From positions 18,111 to 82,110 of the forward strand of contig DASUSI010000161.1 of assembly GCA_036375165.1 (NCBI GenBank): a stretch of 64,000 nucleotides of DNA. The letters run 5' to 3'. Origin of the DNA: WHSM01 sp036375165. Its GTDB lineage: Bacteria > Actinomycetota > Actinomycetes > Mycobacteriales > Micromonosporaceae. The stretch's first letter is position 1. Each line of letters starts with the position of its first letter. The notes under the pieces were generated by a model. That model had not been told where the DNA came from, ran no database searches, and saw only the letters and a list, made by a program, of their open reading frames with translations. A program made the position numbers and the translations under genes. Shown in pieces: positions 44,887-53,656 of the stretch.

Positions 44887-46358
44887 TGACGCACCCGGGA
44901 ACGGCTGCCGCTGGCGCTGATCGTGAGCGTGCCGACAACGGCGGCCCGGAACAGGCGGGATCAGGCGGCGGCCGCTCCCGGGTGGCGGCCACCGCGGCCA
45001 CTTCTGGTGGGGCGGCGGCTGTCGCCGCCCCACCGGAGCCGGGGGACGCCGGGCTGCGGGGCAACCGTCTGGTCACCGTGTTGTTCCTGGCACCCGCGAT
45101 GGTCGTGCTGGCGATACTGGTGCTCTACCCGATCTTCTACACCGCGGTACGCAGCCTGTTCGGCGCCGAGGGTTTCGATCAGTTCGTCGGGCTCGGCAAC
45201 TACGTCGAGATGTTCCAGCCGGGTTCGGCCACCTGGACCGCGATCAGGAACAACGTGGTCTGGGTGGTGGTGGCACCGACCGTGGTCACCGCGCTCGGCC
45301 TGGTGTTCGCGGTGCTCACCGAGCGGGTCCGCTGGGCGACCGCGTTCAAGGTCGTTGTCTTCATGCCGATGGCGATCTCGTTCCTCGCCGCCGGCGTGAC
45401 TTTCAAGATGGTGTACGACCAGGACAAGGACATCGGTGTGGCGAACGCCGTCGTGGTGGCCGCACACGACACGTTCAGTGAACCGGCGCTTTTCCCTGGG
45501 GCGCGCAGCCGGCCGCCGGACGCGAAGCTGCAGGGCGACGGGGCGCCGCTGGTGCCGGCGGACGGTGGCGGGTTCGAGACCAGGGACCAGTTCGCGGCCG
45601 GTGACCCGGTCTACCTCGGCCTGGTCGGAGTCAAGGACGAGCAGTTGCCACCGACCGTGAAGGACGCGCCCGCGCAGGTGTCCGGGGACGGCCTCAACGG
45701 CGTGGTGTGGCGGGACTTCCAGAAGGGCGGCGCCGGTACGGTCGGCGGCGTGGACCCGGGCGAAAAGGGACTGCCCGGGGTGAGGGTGGAGGCGCTCCAG
45801 AACGGCAATGTGGTCGCCACCACCGAGACCGACCAGGCCGGTCGGTTCTCCATGCCGAAGCTGACCAGTGGGTCGTTCACGATACGGCTGCCCGCGGACA
45901 ACTTCTCGGCGGCGTACTCGGGGATCAACTGGCTCGGGCCGTCCCTGGTGACGCCGTCGATCATCGGCTCGTACATCTGGATCTGGGCCGGCTTCGCGAT
46001 GGTGCTGATCGCCGCCGGTCTGGCCGCGATCCCCCGGGAGGCGCTGGAAGCGGCCCGGGTGGACGGTGCCACCGAGTGGCAGGTGTTCCGGCGGGTGACG
46101 ATCCCGCTGGTGCGCCCGGTGCTCTTGGTGGTCGTCGTGACGCTCATGATCAACGTACTGAAGATCTTCGACCTGGTGTTCGTGATCCCACCGGAGTCCT
46201 CACAGGCCGCTGCGAACGTGATCGCCCTGGAGATGTGGCGGGTCGCCTTCGGGGCGCGGGACCACGGCCTGGGCAGCGCGCTGGGCATGCTGCTGTTCCT
46301 CGTGGTGCTGCCCGCGATGCTGTTCAACATTCGCCGGTTCCGGAAGGAGCAGCCGTGA
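44886..46358 (+). CDS. Sugar ABC permease (MalF/AglF-like) with inserted extracytoplasmic domain
   Basis: The 490-residue permease has the usual helices at about 62 to 85 and 122 to 175, and a late core with the EAA loop (EALEAARVDGATEWQVFRRV near 385). A segment of about 150 residues, roughly 195 to 350, is inserted after FKMVYDQDKDIGVANAVV where related permeases have a short loop. Its end (about 296 to 336, GLPGVRVEALQNG and TTETDQAGRFSM) looks like a CnaB/carboxypeptidase-regulatory beta-sandwich. This recalls the periplasmic P2 loop of MalF that touches the binding protein. The N-terminus is a 55-residue disordered lead. The ATG overlaps the preceding stop. Confidence 0.9.
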   Translation: MTHPGTAAAGADRERADNGGPEQAGSGGGRSRVAATAATSGGAAAVAAPPEPGDAGLRGNRLVTVLFLAPAMVVLAILVLYPIFYTAVRSLFGAEGFDQFVGLGNYVEMFQPGSATWTAIRNNVVWVVVAPTVVTALGLVFAVLTERVRWATAFKVVVFMPMAISFLAAGVTFKMVYDQDKDIGVANAVVVAAHDTFSEPALFPGARSRPPDAKLQGDGAPLVPADGGGFETRDQFAAGDPVYLGLVGVKDEQLPPTVKDAPAQVSGDGLNGVVWRDFQKGGAGTVGGVDPGEKGLPGVRVEALQNGNVVATTETDQAGRFSMPKLTSGSFTIRLPADNFSAAYSGINWLGPSLVTPSIIGSYIWIWAGFAMVLIAAGLAAIPREALEAARVDGATEWQVFRRVTIPLVRPVLLVVVVTLMINVLKIFDLVFVIPPESSQAAANVIALEMWRVAFGARDHGLGSALGMLLFLVVLPAMLFNIRRFRKEQP

Positions 46359-47263
46359 CCGTGACCACGACGCGGCCAGACACCGATCTGGCGTCTGCCG
46401 CCATGGGGGCCCCGAAGCGGGGCGGCGTGTACCGGGTGGTGAGCCGGATGGGCGACTACCTGGTGCAGATCTTCCTGCTGCTGGTGGGGCTGTTCTGGCT
46501 GATGCCGTCCTTCGGGCTGTTCATCGCCAGCCTGCGGTCCAGTCAGGAGACCGCGGGTTCGGGCTGGTGGACGGTGCTCACCAAGCCGGCGGAGGTGAGC
46601 TTCGCGAACTACGCCAAGATCCTCGACAACGACCAGATCCTCGACTCGCTGTGGAACACGGTCCTGATCTCGGTGCCGGCGACTCTGCTCGTGGTGCTGA
46701 TCGCGGCCGGCGCGGCGTACGCATTCGCCTGGATGGAGTTCCCGGCCAGGGACTGGTTGTTCCTGGTCGTGGTGGCGCTGATCGTGGTGCCGATCCAGGT
46801 CGGACTGATCCCGGACGCCCAGATCTTCGGCGCGGTCGGGATCTTCGGCACGGTCGCCGCGGCGGTGCTGTTCCACGTCGCGTTCGGGCTGCCGTTCGCC
46901 ATCTTCCTGCTCCGCAACTTCTTCATCGGGATCCCCCGGGACCTGCTGGAGGCGGCCCGGATGGACGGCGGTAAGGAGTTCACGATCTTCCGCAAGGTGG
47001 TGCTGCCGCTCGGTTGGCCGGCGATCGCGTCCCTGGCGATCTTCCAGTTCCTCTGGGTGTGGAACGACCTGCTGGTCGCCCAGGTGTTCGCTTCGGAGGC
47101 GAAGCCCCTCACCGTGGCGATGCGTGAGCAGACCCGTGCTTTCGGTTCAAATATCGACATCATCGCGCCGGGGGTATTCCTCTCGATGGTGGTTCCGCTG
47201 GTGGTGTTCTTCGCATTCCAGCGGTACTTCGTGCAGGGTGTGCTGGCCGGCTCGGTGAAGTGA
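46355..47263 (+). CDS. Sugar ABC permease (MalG/AglG-like)
   Basis: A 302-residue CUT1 permease with six predicted helices (first QIFLLLVGLFWLMPSFGLFI), FRSSQ-like ASLRSSQETAGSGWW and the EAA loop DLLEAARMDGGKEFTIFRKV. It pairs with the preceding permease to form the channel. GTG 46355 overlaps the previous stop and has AAGGAG upstream. A strong hairpin ends the operon about 90 bases on. Confidence 0.94.
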   Translation: MTVTTTRPDTDLASAAMGAPKRGGVYRVVSRMGDYLVQIFLLLVGLFWLMPSFGLFIASLRSSQETAGSGWWTVLTKPAEVSFANYAKILDNDQILDSLWNTVLISVPATLLVVLIAAGAAYAFAWMEFPARDWLFLVVVALIVVPIQVGLIPDAQIFGAVGIFGTVAAAVLFHVAFGLPFAIFLLRNFFIGIPRDLLEAARMDGGKEFTIFRKVVLPLGWPAIASLAIFQFLWVWNDLLVAQVFASEAKPLTVAMREQTRAFGSNIDIIAPGVFLSMVVPLVVFFAFQRYFVQGVLAGSVK

Positions 47264-47351
47264 TCGGTCAAATTGGAGTGTCCGTCGCGACCGGGGGCAC
47301 AACGCAGCGGATTCTTCGATTTCTCCCGATGTGTCGAATAGCACATGAGGC

Positions 47352-47384
47352 TGCCGGCCGGGTATTGAGGGGTCCCGGCCGGCA
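47352..47384 (+). terminator. Terminator of the sugar ABC operon
   Basis: TGCCGGCCGGG and CCCGGCCGGCA form a perfect 11-base stem with an 11-base loop, followed by TCGTGTTGT. It separates the importer operon from the riboswitch-controlled gene. Confidence 0.8.
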
Positions 47385-47616
47385 TCGTGTTGTAAGGACA
47401 GTTTCACGGCCTGTCACCTGGTAGTGATCCCGGTGGACTTGTCTGATGAGGACCGTCGCTCGACCTGGGGTTTTGTCCATTTTGATCCTGTTTCTACACT
47501 GGACACGGTTGTTATCCGCGGGATTGTGCGTCGGGCTTGCTTTTGTGACGCGCTGTTCCTAAGATTTGTGGCCGATTGTCCGGGAGTCGGTCGCCCAACT
47601 CAGGGCGACGCCGGAG

Positions 47617-47758
47617 AATTACCGCCGAGTCGCCGTATGTGCGAACCGGGGACCCAGTTTCCCGGGGTGAATCCGGTCGGAGAATCCGGCCGGTAGGGCG
47701 AATCACTTCTTCCCGCCCGAACCCGTCAGCTAACTCGGTAGGCGGTCTGGAAGAAGGA
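47617..47758 (+). promoter_or_regulatory. Cyclic di-AMP riboswitch (ydaO-yuaA type) leader
   Basis: The leader of the NlpC/P60 gene holds the conserved blocks of this riboswitch class: ACCGGGGACCCAG with TTCCCGGGGTGAAT (47645 to 47672), then CGAACCCGTCAGCTAAC and TCGGTAGGCG (47718 to 47744). TTCTTCC (47707) pairs with GGAAGAA (47749), and the latter abuts the ribosome site AAGGAG. In actinobacteria this class is known to control cell-wall hydrolases. The limits given are approximate. Confidence 0.9.
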
Positions 47759-47769
47759 GTCGGCTACCA

Positions 47770-48795
47770 GTGACCGCGGTTCGAACGTCACGAAGCCTGC
47801 CTGAATCCCAACCCCACTCCGGCCGTGCTGGCCGTCCGCTCCGCCGGATCGGCCTCACCGTCCTCAGTGGCCTGTCGGCTCTGGCGATGGTGGTGTCGTT
47901 CGCCTCGGGCGCGTCCGCCTCGCCGAGTGAGGACGAGCTGCGGAAGGAAATCGACAGGTTCGGCAAGTCACTCACGGTCGTCGTCGAGAAGTACAACCAG
48001 GCCCGGGAGAAGCTCAAGGCCACCAAGCTGAAAGCGGCCAAGCTCAACAAGGAACTCAAGCCGATGCAGGCCCGGGTGGACCAGTTGTACGCGGAGACCG
48101 GCGCGATGGCCGCCGCCGCGTACAAGGGCGGTCAGGCCAGCGTGGTCGACGCCATGCTGACCAGCGGGTCGCCCGCCACCCTGATGGACCAGATGGCCAC
48201 CCTCGAGATCCTGGCCACCAAACGGAATGACCAGATCAAGGCGCTGAACCTGGCCAAGGCGGACCTCGACCAGAAGAAGGCCGCGGTCGACGCGCTGCTC
48301 GCCACGCAGGTCAAGCTGGCCAAGGATCTGGCGGCCAGGAAGAAGCAGATCCAGGGCCAGATCGAGAAGCTGGAGGAGATGTACGAGAAGACCTACGGGC
48401 CACTCAACCCGCCGCAGCCGCCACCGGAGGATCCGCCCACGGTGAGCACAGGTGATGCCCAGACGGTCGTCAACTTCGTGCACGCCCAGCTCGGCGAGCC
48501 GTACGTGTTCGGAGCGGCCGGGCCCGGCTCCTGGGACTGCTCCGGGCTGACGATGATGGCCTACCAGCAGATCGGGGTCAGCCTGCCGCACTCGGCGTCC
48601 GGCCAGTGGTCGGCCACCCGCCGGGTGAGCCGCAGCAACCTCAGGCCCGGTGACATCGTCTTCTTCTACAGCGACCTGCACCACAACGGCATCTACATCG
48701 GGAACGGCATGATGATCCACGCCCCACAGCCCGGCGAGTACGTGGAGAAGATCAGCATGAGCTACATGCCGTACGCCGGTGCTGGCCGGCCCTGA
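47770..48795 (+). CDS. Secreted NlpC/P60 peptidoglycan endopeptidase with coiled coil
   Basis: The 341-residue protein has a signal peptide (mature from about residue 51, after ASGASA), a lysine-rich coiled coil at about 52 to 208, a proline-rich linker and a C-terminal NlpC/P60 domain (225 to 341) with the catalytic Cys257 in SWDCSGL and histidine in HHNGIYIG. It resembles RipA-type hydrolases that separate daughter cells, whose coiled coil controls the active site. GTG 47770 follows AAGGAG. A c-di-AMP riboswitch precedes it. Confidence 0.94.
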   Translation: MTAVRTSRSLPESQPHSGRAGRPLRRIGLTVLSGLSALAMVVSFASGASASPSEDELRKEIDRFGKSLTVVVEKYNQAREKLKATKLKAAKLNKELKPMQARVDQLYAETGAMAAAAYKGGQASVVDAMLTSGSPATLMDQMATLEILATKRNDQIKALNLAKADLDQKKAAVDALLATQVKLAKDLAARKKQIQGQIEKLEEMYEKTYGPLNPPQPPPEDPPTVSTGDAQTVVNFVHAQLGEPYVFGAAGPGSWDCSGLTMMAYQQIGVSLPHSASGQWSATRRVSRSNLRPGDIVFFYSDLHHNGIYIGNGMMIHAPQPGEYVEKISMSYMPYAGAGRP

Positions 48796-48831
48796 GTCCC
48801 TCGCCAAGCAGCCAGTTCCCCGTACTGTGAC

Positions 48832-48869
48832 GCGCCGGGCCGACTCCCCTGCCGGAGTCGGCCCGGCGC
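48832..48869. terminator. Strong terminator after the NlpC/P60 gene
   Basis: GCGCCGGGCCGACTCC and its exact complement form a 16-base stem with a 6-base loop, 36 bases after the stop and 17 before the next start codon. Confidence 0.85.
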
Positions 48870-48886
48870 ATCGGTACGGTCCCGGA

Positions 48887-50269
48887 ATGGAGTCCGGGTG
48901 GCCGCTACCACAGGAGCGACCGGGCCATGCCATCCCCGGCGGCCCCGATGCGCGACTTGATGCGGTGGTGGAAGGTCCTCGTCACAGCGCCGCCGGACGT
49001 CGCCCCAGCCGTCTGATGCTTCGGCTGGCCGTGGTGCTGCTGCTGGCGCTCGCCGCCGGAGCGACCGCGGCACTGCCCACAGTGCTCGCCGGCTCGGATC
49101 CGGGTAAGGGCGAGGCGCAGCCCCCCAGCGGGCCCGCGCCGCCGCGTCCGAAGGACGGTTGGTACGCGACCTGGGCCACCGGGTTGGTGCCGGCCCCGAA
49201 CCGGATCACCACCCGCTCCGCCGGTCACACCGTACGCATGGCCGTACGGGTCAGCCTCGGCGGTTCGGCGGTACGGATCCGCCTGGCGAACACCTTGGGA
49301 GTGGCCCCGGTCAGCTTCGGTGACGTGTACGTGGGCCTGGCGGCCATCGGACCCTCGGTCGAGCCCGGCACCAACCGGCCGGTCAGTTTCCGGGGAAGCC
49401 GGTCGGTGACCGTACCGGCAGGACAGCGGGTGGTGAGCGATCCGGTTCGGTTGCAGGTGCATTCCGGTGCCGACCTCGTCGTGAGCGTCCACCTGCCGGT
49501 GGCGGGCACCCCCCCGGCCTCCTGGCATCCCACCGCGCGTGCCACCACGTACCTGTCCGAGCTGGGGAACTACGCCGCGAACGAGACCGGCTCCGGGTAC
49601 TCGGTCACCAGGTACTCGTGGCTGTTCCTGGACGGAATCGACGTCCGGGCGCGGGCGCTCGGCACGATTGTCGGCTTCGGCGATTCGCTCACCGACGGCA
49701 CAGCGTCCACGATCGACGCGAACCACCGCTACCCGGACTTCCTCGCCTTCCGGCTGCGCCAGGCGCGGATCACACGTTCGGTGGTGAACACCGGCATCGC
49801 CGGCAACATGCTGCTTGTGGACCGCGCGATCCGGGGCCCGAGCGGCCGTTCCCGGTTCGCCCAGGACGCGCTGGGGCAGGCCGGTGTCACCGACGTGATC
49901 GTGCTGGAGGGCATCAACGACATCGGGCTCAATCCGCTGACCACTCCGGAGGAGCTGATCGCCGGGTACCGCGGCCTGATCGCCCAGGCGCAGGCCCGAA
50001 AGGTACGGATTCACGGCGGGACCCTGCTGCCGTACCGGGGAGCCGGCTACTACACGGAGGTCGGCGAACACACCCGCCAGGTGGTCAACCACTGGATCCG
50101 TACCAGCGGGGAGTTCGACGGCCTGGTCGACTTCGACGCCGCGTTGCGCGACCCAGCCGACCCGGCACGGTTGTGGCCCGGCTACGACTCCGGTGACCAC
50201 CTGCATCCCAGCGACAACGGTTACCGGGCAATGGCGGACACGGTCGCCCTGAGCCTTTTCACCTCATGA
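48887..50269 (+). CDS. Membrane-anchored or secreted SGNH/GDSL hydrolase
   Basis: The 460-residue protein has a hydrophobic helix at about 44 to 65 (LRLAVVLLLALAAGATAAL), a lead domain of about 150 residues (WYATWATGLVPAPN) typical of actinobacterial GDSL esterases, then GFGDSLTDG with the serine, LEGINDIG, and DHLHPSDNGY with Asp and His. It probably de-esterifies a polysaccharide or lipid outside the cell. ATG 48887 gives a long cytoplasmic lead; ATG 49015 just before the helix is a plausible alternative. Confidence 0.88.
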   Translation: MESGWPLPQERPGHAIPGGPDARLDAVVEGPRHSAAGRRPSRLMLRLAVVLLLALAAGATAALPTVLAGSDPGKGEAQPPSGPAPPRPKDGWYATWATGLVPAPNRITTRSAGHTVRMAVRVSLGGSAVRIRLANTLGVAPVSFGDVYVGLAAIGPSVEPGTNRPVSFRGSRSVTVPAGQRVVSDPVRLQVHSGADLVVSVHLPVAGTPPASWHPTARATTYLSELGNYAANETGSGYSVTRYSWLFLDGIDVRARALGTIVGFGDSLTDGTASTIDANHRYPDFLAFRLRQARITRSVVNTGIAGNMLLVDRAIRGPSGRSRFAQDALGQAGVTDVIVLEGINDIGLNPLTTPEELIAGYRGLIAQAQARKVRIHGGTLLPYRGAGYYTEVGEHTRQVVNHWIRTSGEFDGLVDFDAALRDPADPARLWPGYDSGDHLHPSDNGYRAMADTVALSLFTS

Positions 50270-50303
50270 TGCGGGGTGTTCGTCGACACCCCGCATCATG
50301 AGG
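50262..50303. terminator. Bidirectional terminator overlapping the hydrolase stop codon
   Basis: CCTCATGATGCGGGGTGT and its exact complement form an 18-base stem with a 6-base loop. The left arm contains the stop codon of the SGNH gene. The convergent neighbour ends 11 bases away, so it serves both strands. Confidence 0.85.
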
Positions 50304-50313
50304 CGTCACGGCC

Positions 50314-51156
50314 CTACACGTTGGGGTCCAGCGGCAGGCCGATCGGGTTGGACGGGGGGATCACGGAACGACAGGTCCGGGCAATCGGGGTGAGCAGGTC
50401 CCGCGCCCTGTCAATGTCGACACCGGCCCAGGCGTCGGCCGCGAACCGGTCGGTGGCCGTTTCGAACTCCTCGTGCCGGGCCAGCCCGGTCTCGGTCGGC
50501 TTGCCGTCCTTGTCCAACCAGCCTTTGGCGATCAGGCTCTCACTGGCGGCGTCCCATTCTTGGGGCGTCCATCCCCGGTTCGGCTCCAATACGCTGCGGT
50601 CCAGGTCATGGGCGGACCGCCACGCCAGAGCCTCCGGGCCACTCAGCCCGGCCATGATGAGGGCCGCGTTGTGCCCGTCGCCGCGGTTCTCCCGCAACGT
50701 GGTGGTTGCCTGCCAGAGTCGGGGCAGGGTTTCCTCCGGGATCGGCAGCGCGGCGTTCGCCGCTCCCATGATCCGGCCAGCGTTGTCGAGCCGTCCCGCC
50801 ACCTCGGTGAGCAGGTCCGCGGCCGCATCCAGGGTGTCCGCGGGGACATCGGCGGCAAGCCGTGCCAGCGCCGCGGTCGCCCCTTCGGAGCGGGCCCGCA
50901 GCACGTCCTCGGGGCTGGCCTGCTGCCACATCTCAGGCAACGTCTCACGCACCATCCTGGGCGCGAAGTTGTAGAACGCGGCGGTCACGAGCGATGCGTC
51001 GACCGCTCCGAGCGGAGCGGACCGGTAGCCGAAATACCCGTGCAGGTAGAAGTTGTGAATCCCGACTGACTCGTGAGCCTGCTGAGCCTCGGGGGTGAAG
51101 TAGACGACAGCGTGAATGGGCTCGTAGAGCATCCACATTAGACGGACGTTAAGCAT
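50314..51156 (-). CDS. SCO6745-like protein, copy 1
   Basis: A 280-residue protein with MWMLYEPIHAVVYFTPEAQ near the start, GYFGYRSAPLGAV and a C-terminal helical part with GWLDKDGKPTETGLARHEEFE that resembles a winged helix. It matches the actinobacterial family named after Streptomyces SCO6745, whose function is not established. A paralogue lies 65 bases upstream on the same strand and aligns along its full length. The two look like a tandem duplication. Confidence 0.8.
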   Translation of the reverse strand: MLNVRLMWMLYEPIHAVVYFTPEAQQAHESVGIHNFYLHGYFGYRSAPLGAVDASLVTAAFYNFAPRMVRETLPEMWQQASPEDVLRARSEGATAALARLAADVPADTLDAAADLLTEVAGRLDNAGRIMGAANAALPIPEETLPRLWQATTTLRENRGDGHNAALIMAGLSGPEALAWRSAHDLDRSVLEPNRGWTPQEWDAASESLIAKGWLDKDGKPTETGLARHEEFETATDRFAADAWAGVDIDRARDLLTPIARTCRSVIPPSNPIGLPLDPNV

Positions 51157-51221
51157 GCGTTGAGTATGTCATCCTGTGACGGGGATTACCCAGACACGCT
51201 GCACGAGCGCTGTGGAACTCG

Positions 51222-52082
51222 TCAACCGTCCTGGTCGCCAGGGTGTGGCGGCAGGCCGATCGGGTTCAGCCCGGGTATCGCATCGCGGCAGGCCCGCGCC
51301 ACCGGGGCCAGCAAGGTACCCAGTCGTTCGGTGTCGAAGCCGGTCCAGGCGGCTGTGGCGGCGCGGTCGGTGGCCGCTTCGATCTCCTGGTGACGGGCCA
51401 GACCCGCCTGTGTCGGCTTTCCGGCGGAGTCCAGCCAGCCGGTGTCCACCAGCCGTCGGGTGGCGGCGTCCCACTCTTCGTCGGTCCAGCCCCGGTTGGG
51501 CTGCAGCAATTCACGGCTCAGGTCGTACGCGGTCCGCCACGCCAGCGCCTCGCAGCCGTCCAACCCGGCGGTCACCAGGGCTGCCACGTGCCCGTCGCCA
51601 CGGTGCTCCCGCAGCGTGGTGGCCGCCTGCCAGAGTCTCGGCAGCGGTTTCTCCGGCACCGGGAGTGCCGCGTTGCCGGCACCGAGCACCCGTCCGGCAT
51701 GGTCCAGCCTGCTGGCAGCCTCGGTGAGCAGATCCGCGGCCTCGGCCAGCGATGCGGCCGGCAGGTCGGCGGTCAGCCTCGCCAGCGCGGCCGTCGCGCC
51801 CTCGGAACGCGCCCGCAACGCCTGCTCCGGGGTGGCCCGCTGCCACACGTCGGGCAGCGCACGAGCGACCATGTCGGGCGCGAAATTGAAGAACGCGGCG
51901 ACCACGGGTGCGACGGCGACCGGCCCGAGCGGTGCGGCCCGGCCGGCGAAGTACCCACGCCAGTACCCGCGAAGGCCGGCGGTTTCAAATGCCTCCCGGG
52001 CCTCCGGGGTGAAGTAGCTGACGGAGTGTACGGGTTCGTACAGGGCCCACATCTGTCGTGCGATGTCCACGTGACTCAGCAT
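51222..52082 (-). CDS. SCO6745-like protein, copy 2
   Basis: The 286-residue paralogue of the neighbouring gene shares MWALYEPVHSVSYFTPEAR, YFAGRAAPLGPV, RARSEGATAALARL and GWLDSAGKPTQAGLARHQEIE. I set the start at ATG 52082 (MLSHVDIARQMW), equivalent to the paralogue start; the open frame upstream to 52169 has no family-like sequence. Function unknown. Confidence 0.8.
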   Translation of the reverse strand: MLSHVDIARQMWALYEPVHSVSYFTPEAREAFETAGLRGYWRGYFAGRAAPLGPVAVAPVVAAFFNFAPDMVARALPDVWQRATPEQALRARSEGATAALARLTADLPAASLAEAADLLTEAASRLDHAGRVLGAGNAALPVPEKPLPRLWQAATTLREHRGDGHVAALVTAGLDGCEALAWRTAYDLSRELLQPNRGWTDEEWDAATRRLVDTGWLDSAGKPTQAGLARHQEIEAATDRAATAAWTGFDTERLGTLLAPVARACRDAIPGLNPIGLPPHPGDQDG

Positions 52083-52684
52083 GTCATCAGCCCGGTGACC
52101 CGACACCCACGTCCTGCTCGCTGGACAACCTGAGCGATCACCCTGCTCAGACATCACCCGTTGAGACACCCGCTGGTGCCCTGGGTGGCGGCCGGGATCT
52201 GTGGCCTGGACAATTCCTGCACTCGGTCATCCCCTTGACGCTGTTGGTTAACCGGGCCGGGGGGCGGTGCACGTGTTCACCCGGCAGGCTCGCTGCACGG
52301 CGAACAGCGGAGGAGGCTCCGTGGTCAAGGGTCGGCTACGGGAGCCGCGCTTCGCAGCGGGGGCTCTCACCGCGCGCGGCGAGCAGGTGTGCCCTGGTCG
52401 GCCCGCGCGGCCCGCACCTCTGATCGCAGGCCGCTCGAAGAGGGGCGTGATGCGCTCTGAGGGGTGGATGTTCTCCCAGGTATCACAGGTCCCGTCGGAC
52501 ATAAGTCGAAGTGGTGCAAGCGGACACACGGCGCGCACGAGGTTATTTGCTGTTGTGTGCCTGCGTAGTCCTCGCCGTTGCATCCGCTCCGAGGGGTGGC
52601 CTTCATGGTGTTCGCGTGAGCGGCACAACACGTATGGTGGGCGAGCGGTATGGTATTCGTTGCCATCGAGAGGGGGTAGGACCC
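52083..52684. other. Gene-free border of the accessory island
   Basis: About 600 bases without a supported gene. Open frames on both strands lack ribosome sites and family resemblance. Base composition starts to become less GC-rich to the right. It contains the imperfect direct repeat listed separately and a TATGGT hexamer at 52649 that could be the -10 box of the nuclease-candidate gene. Confidence 0.5.
52453..52599. repeat. Pair of 15-base imperfect direct repeats
   Basis: CGCTCYGAGGGGTGG occurs at 52453 to 52467 and 52585 to 52599 with one mismatch, 132 bases apart, upstream of the nuclease-candidate gene. They may be binding sites or traces of insertion; no function is shown. Confidence 0.5.
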
Positions 52685-53656
52685 GTGGAGGCGCGTTTGG
52701 TGCCATTGAACGCGCTGCTCGGCCTAGTGACCCGAGGTGACGTAAACCGTCCCGTCATGGCTGAAGCGGGTTTCCGACTCGTGGGACTTGAGATCCCCGT
52801 GATTTCCCCATCCGGCAGAGTGGTCATCGACGCTGTGCTCTTCCATGAGGACACCAACCACCTTGTGCAGTGTGAGTCCAAGGCTGGGGCCAACGTTGAG
52901 GATCGGCAGGCTTGTGCTTACGCTGCGGTGACGGCGAAGGATGTCGTCCAGGCTGCATACGTTGACCTCAAGACACGCGCCGAGCCGACTCTGGAAACCC
53001 TGTACGTATGTCTTGCGGAACACGTTGGGCGCATCAAGCAGGGGGTACGGGCGACCGGCCTAGCCTTTCCGGTCTTGGCAATCGGACAGAGTCGAATCGA
53101 GCTGCATGACAATGAGAATGCGTCTCAGCTTCTAAGAGACGCCTTTGCGTCAGGAGTAGAACTGTCTGCTCCTCCTGCGAGGATTATCCCTTTTGACCAT
53201 GATACGTTGGCTGACGTCATCAAGGGGTACGTGCTGCCGACCCTCGTAGGCATGATGGCGAGCCGGGTGGGTCACGTCTCGCTAACGAGTCTTACTGAGC
53301 AAACCGCGAAACACTATCCTCTTTACGGGCACGGGGCACAGCAGAAGCTACGCTCCAAGGTAGAGGTTGCCGTCCGAGACATCGTGATGGACCAACCGGA
53401 AAATTTTGCCTATGAGGGACGAACCGGGCGTCGGCAAGAGGGCCTTGTCCGCTTCCTAAGAACCCCGGAGGACTTCGACCTTAGGGGCAGGACGCAGGCA
53501 TACCAGGCGATCGGCCGGCAAGGGAGGCCGTCGGGACGACGAAGGCCGCAGGTGGATCCGAACCAGTTGGACCTTCTCGAAGAGCTTGACGCCGCCGATA
53601 CTGGGGAAGAGGACTCGCTGGATGCTCCTGACGACAGGGAAGGAGGGCGTACGTGA
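52685..53656 (+). CDS. PD-(D/E)XK-type nuclease candidate, first gene of a coupled pair
   Basis: The 323-residue protein shows a possible restriction-endonuclease-fold core: RVVIDAVLF with Asp49, then HLVQCESKAG with Glu64 and Lys66 (D-x14-E-x-K), followed by a helix with RQACAYAAV. The middle and end (TLADVIKGYVLPTLVGMMAS, SLTEQTAKHYPLYG) could form a winged-helix DNA-binding part, and the tail is acidic. I chose GTG 52685 behind GAGAGGGGGTAGG; ATG 52634 is in frame. Its stop overlaps the next start (GTGA). Codon use is visibly less GC-rich than in the core genes. A defence or mobile-element role is inferred. Confidence 0.65.
   Translation: MEARLVPLNALLGLVTRGDVNRPVMAEAGFRLVGLEIPVISPSGRVVIDAVLFHEDTNHLVQCESKAGANVEDRQACAYAAVTAKDVVQAAYVDLKTRAEPTLETLYVCLAEHVGRIKQGVRATGLAFPVLAIGQSRIELHDNENASQLLRDAFASGVELSAPPARIIPFDHDTLADVIKGYVLPTLVGMMASRVGHVSLTSLTEQTAKHYPLYGHGAQQKLRSKVEVAVRDIVMDQPENFAYEGRTGRRQEGLVRFLRTPEDFDLRGRTQAYQAIGRQGRPSGRRRPQVDPNQLDLLEELDAADTGEEDSLDAPDDREGGRT

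Noticed and set aside
52267..52740. Open frame of 157 codons on the plus strand at the island border
   Set aside because: It has no ribosome site, overlaps the likely promoter and start of the nuclease-candidate gene, and its translation resembles no protein family.
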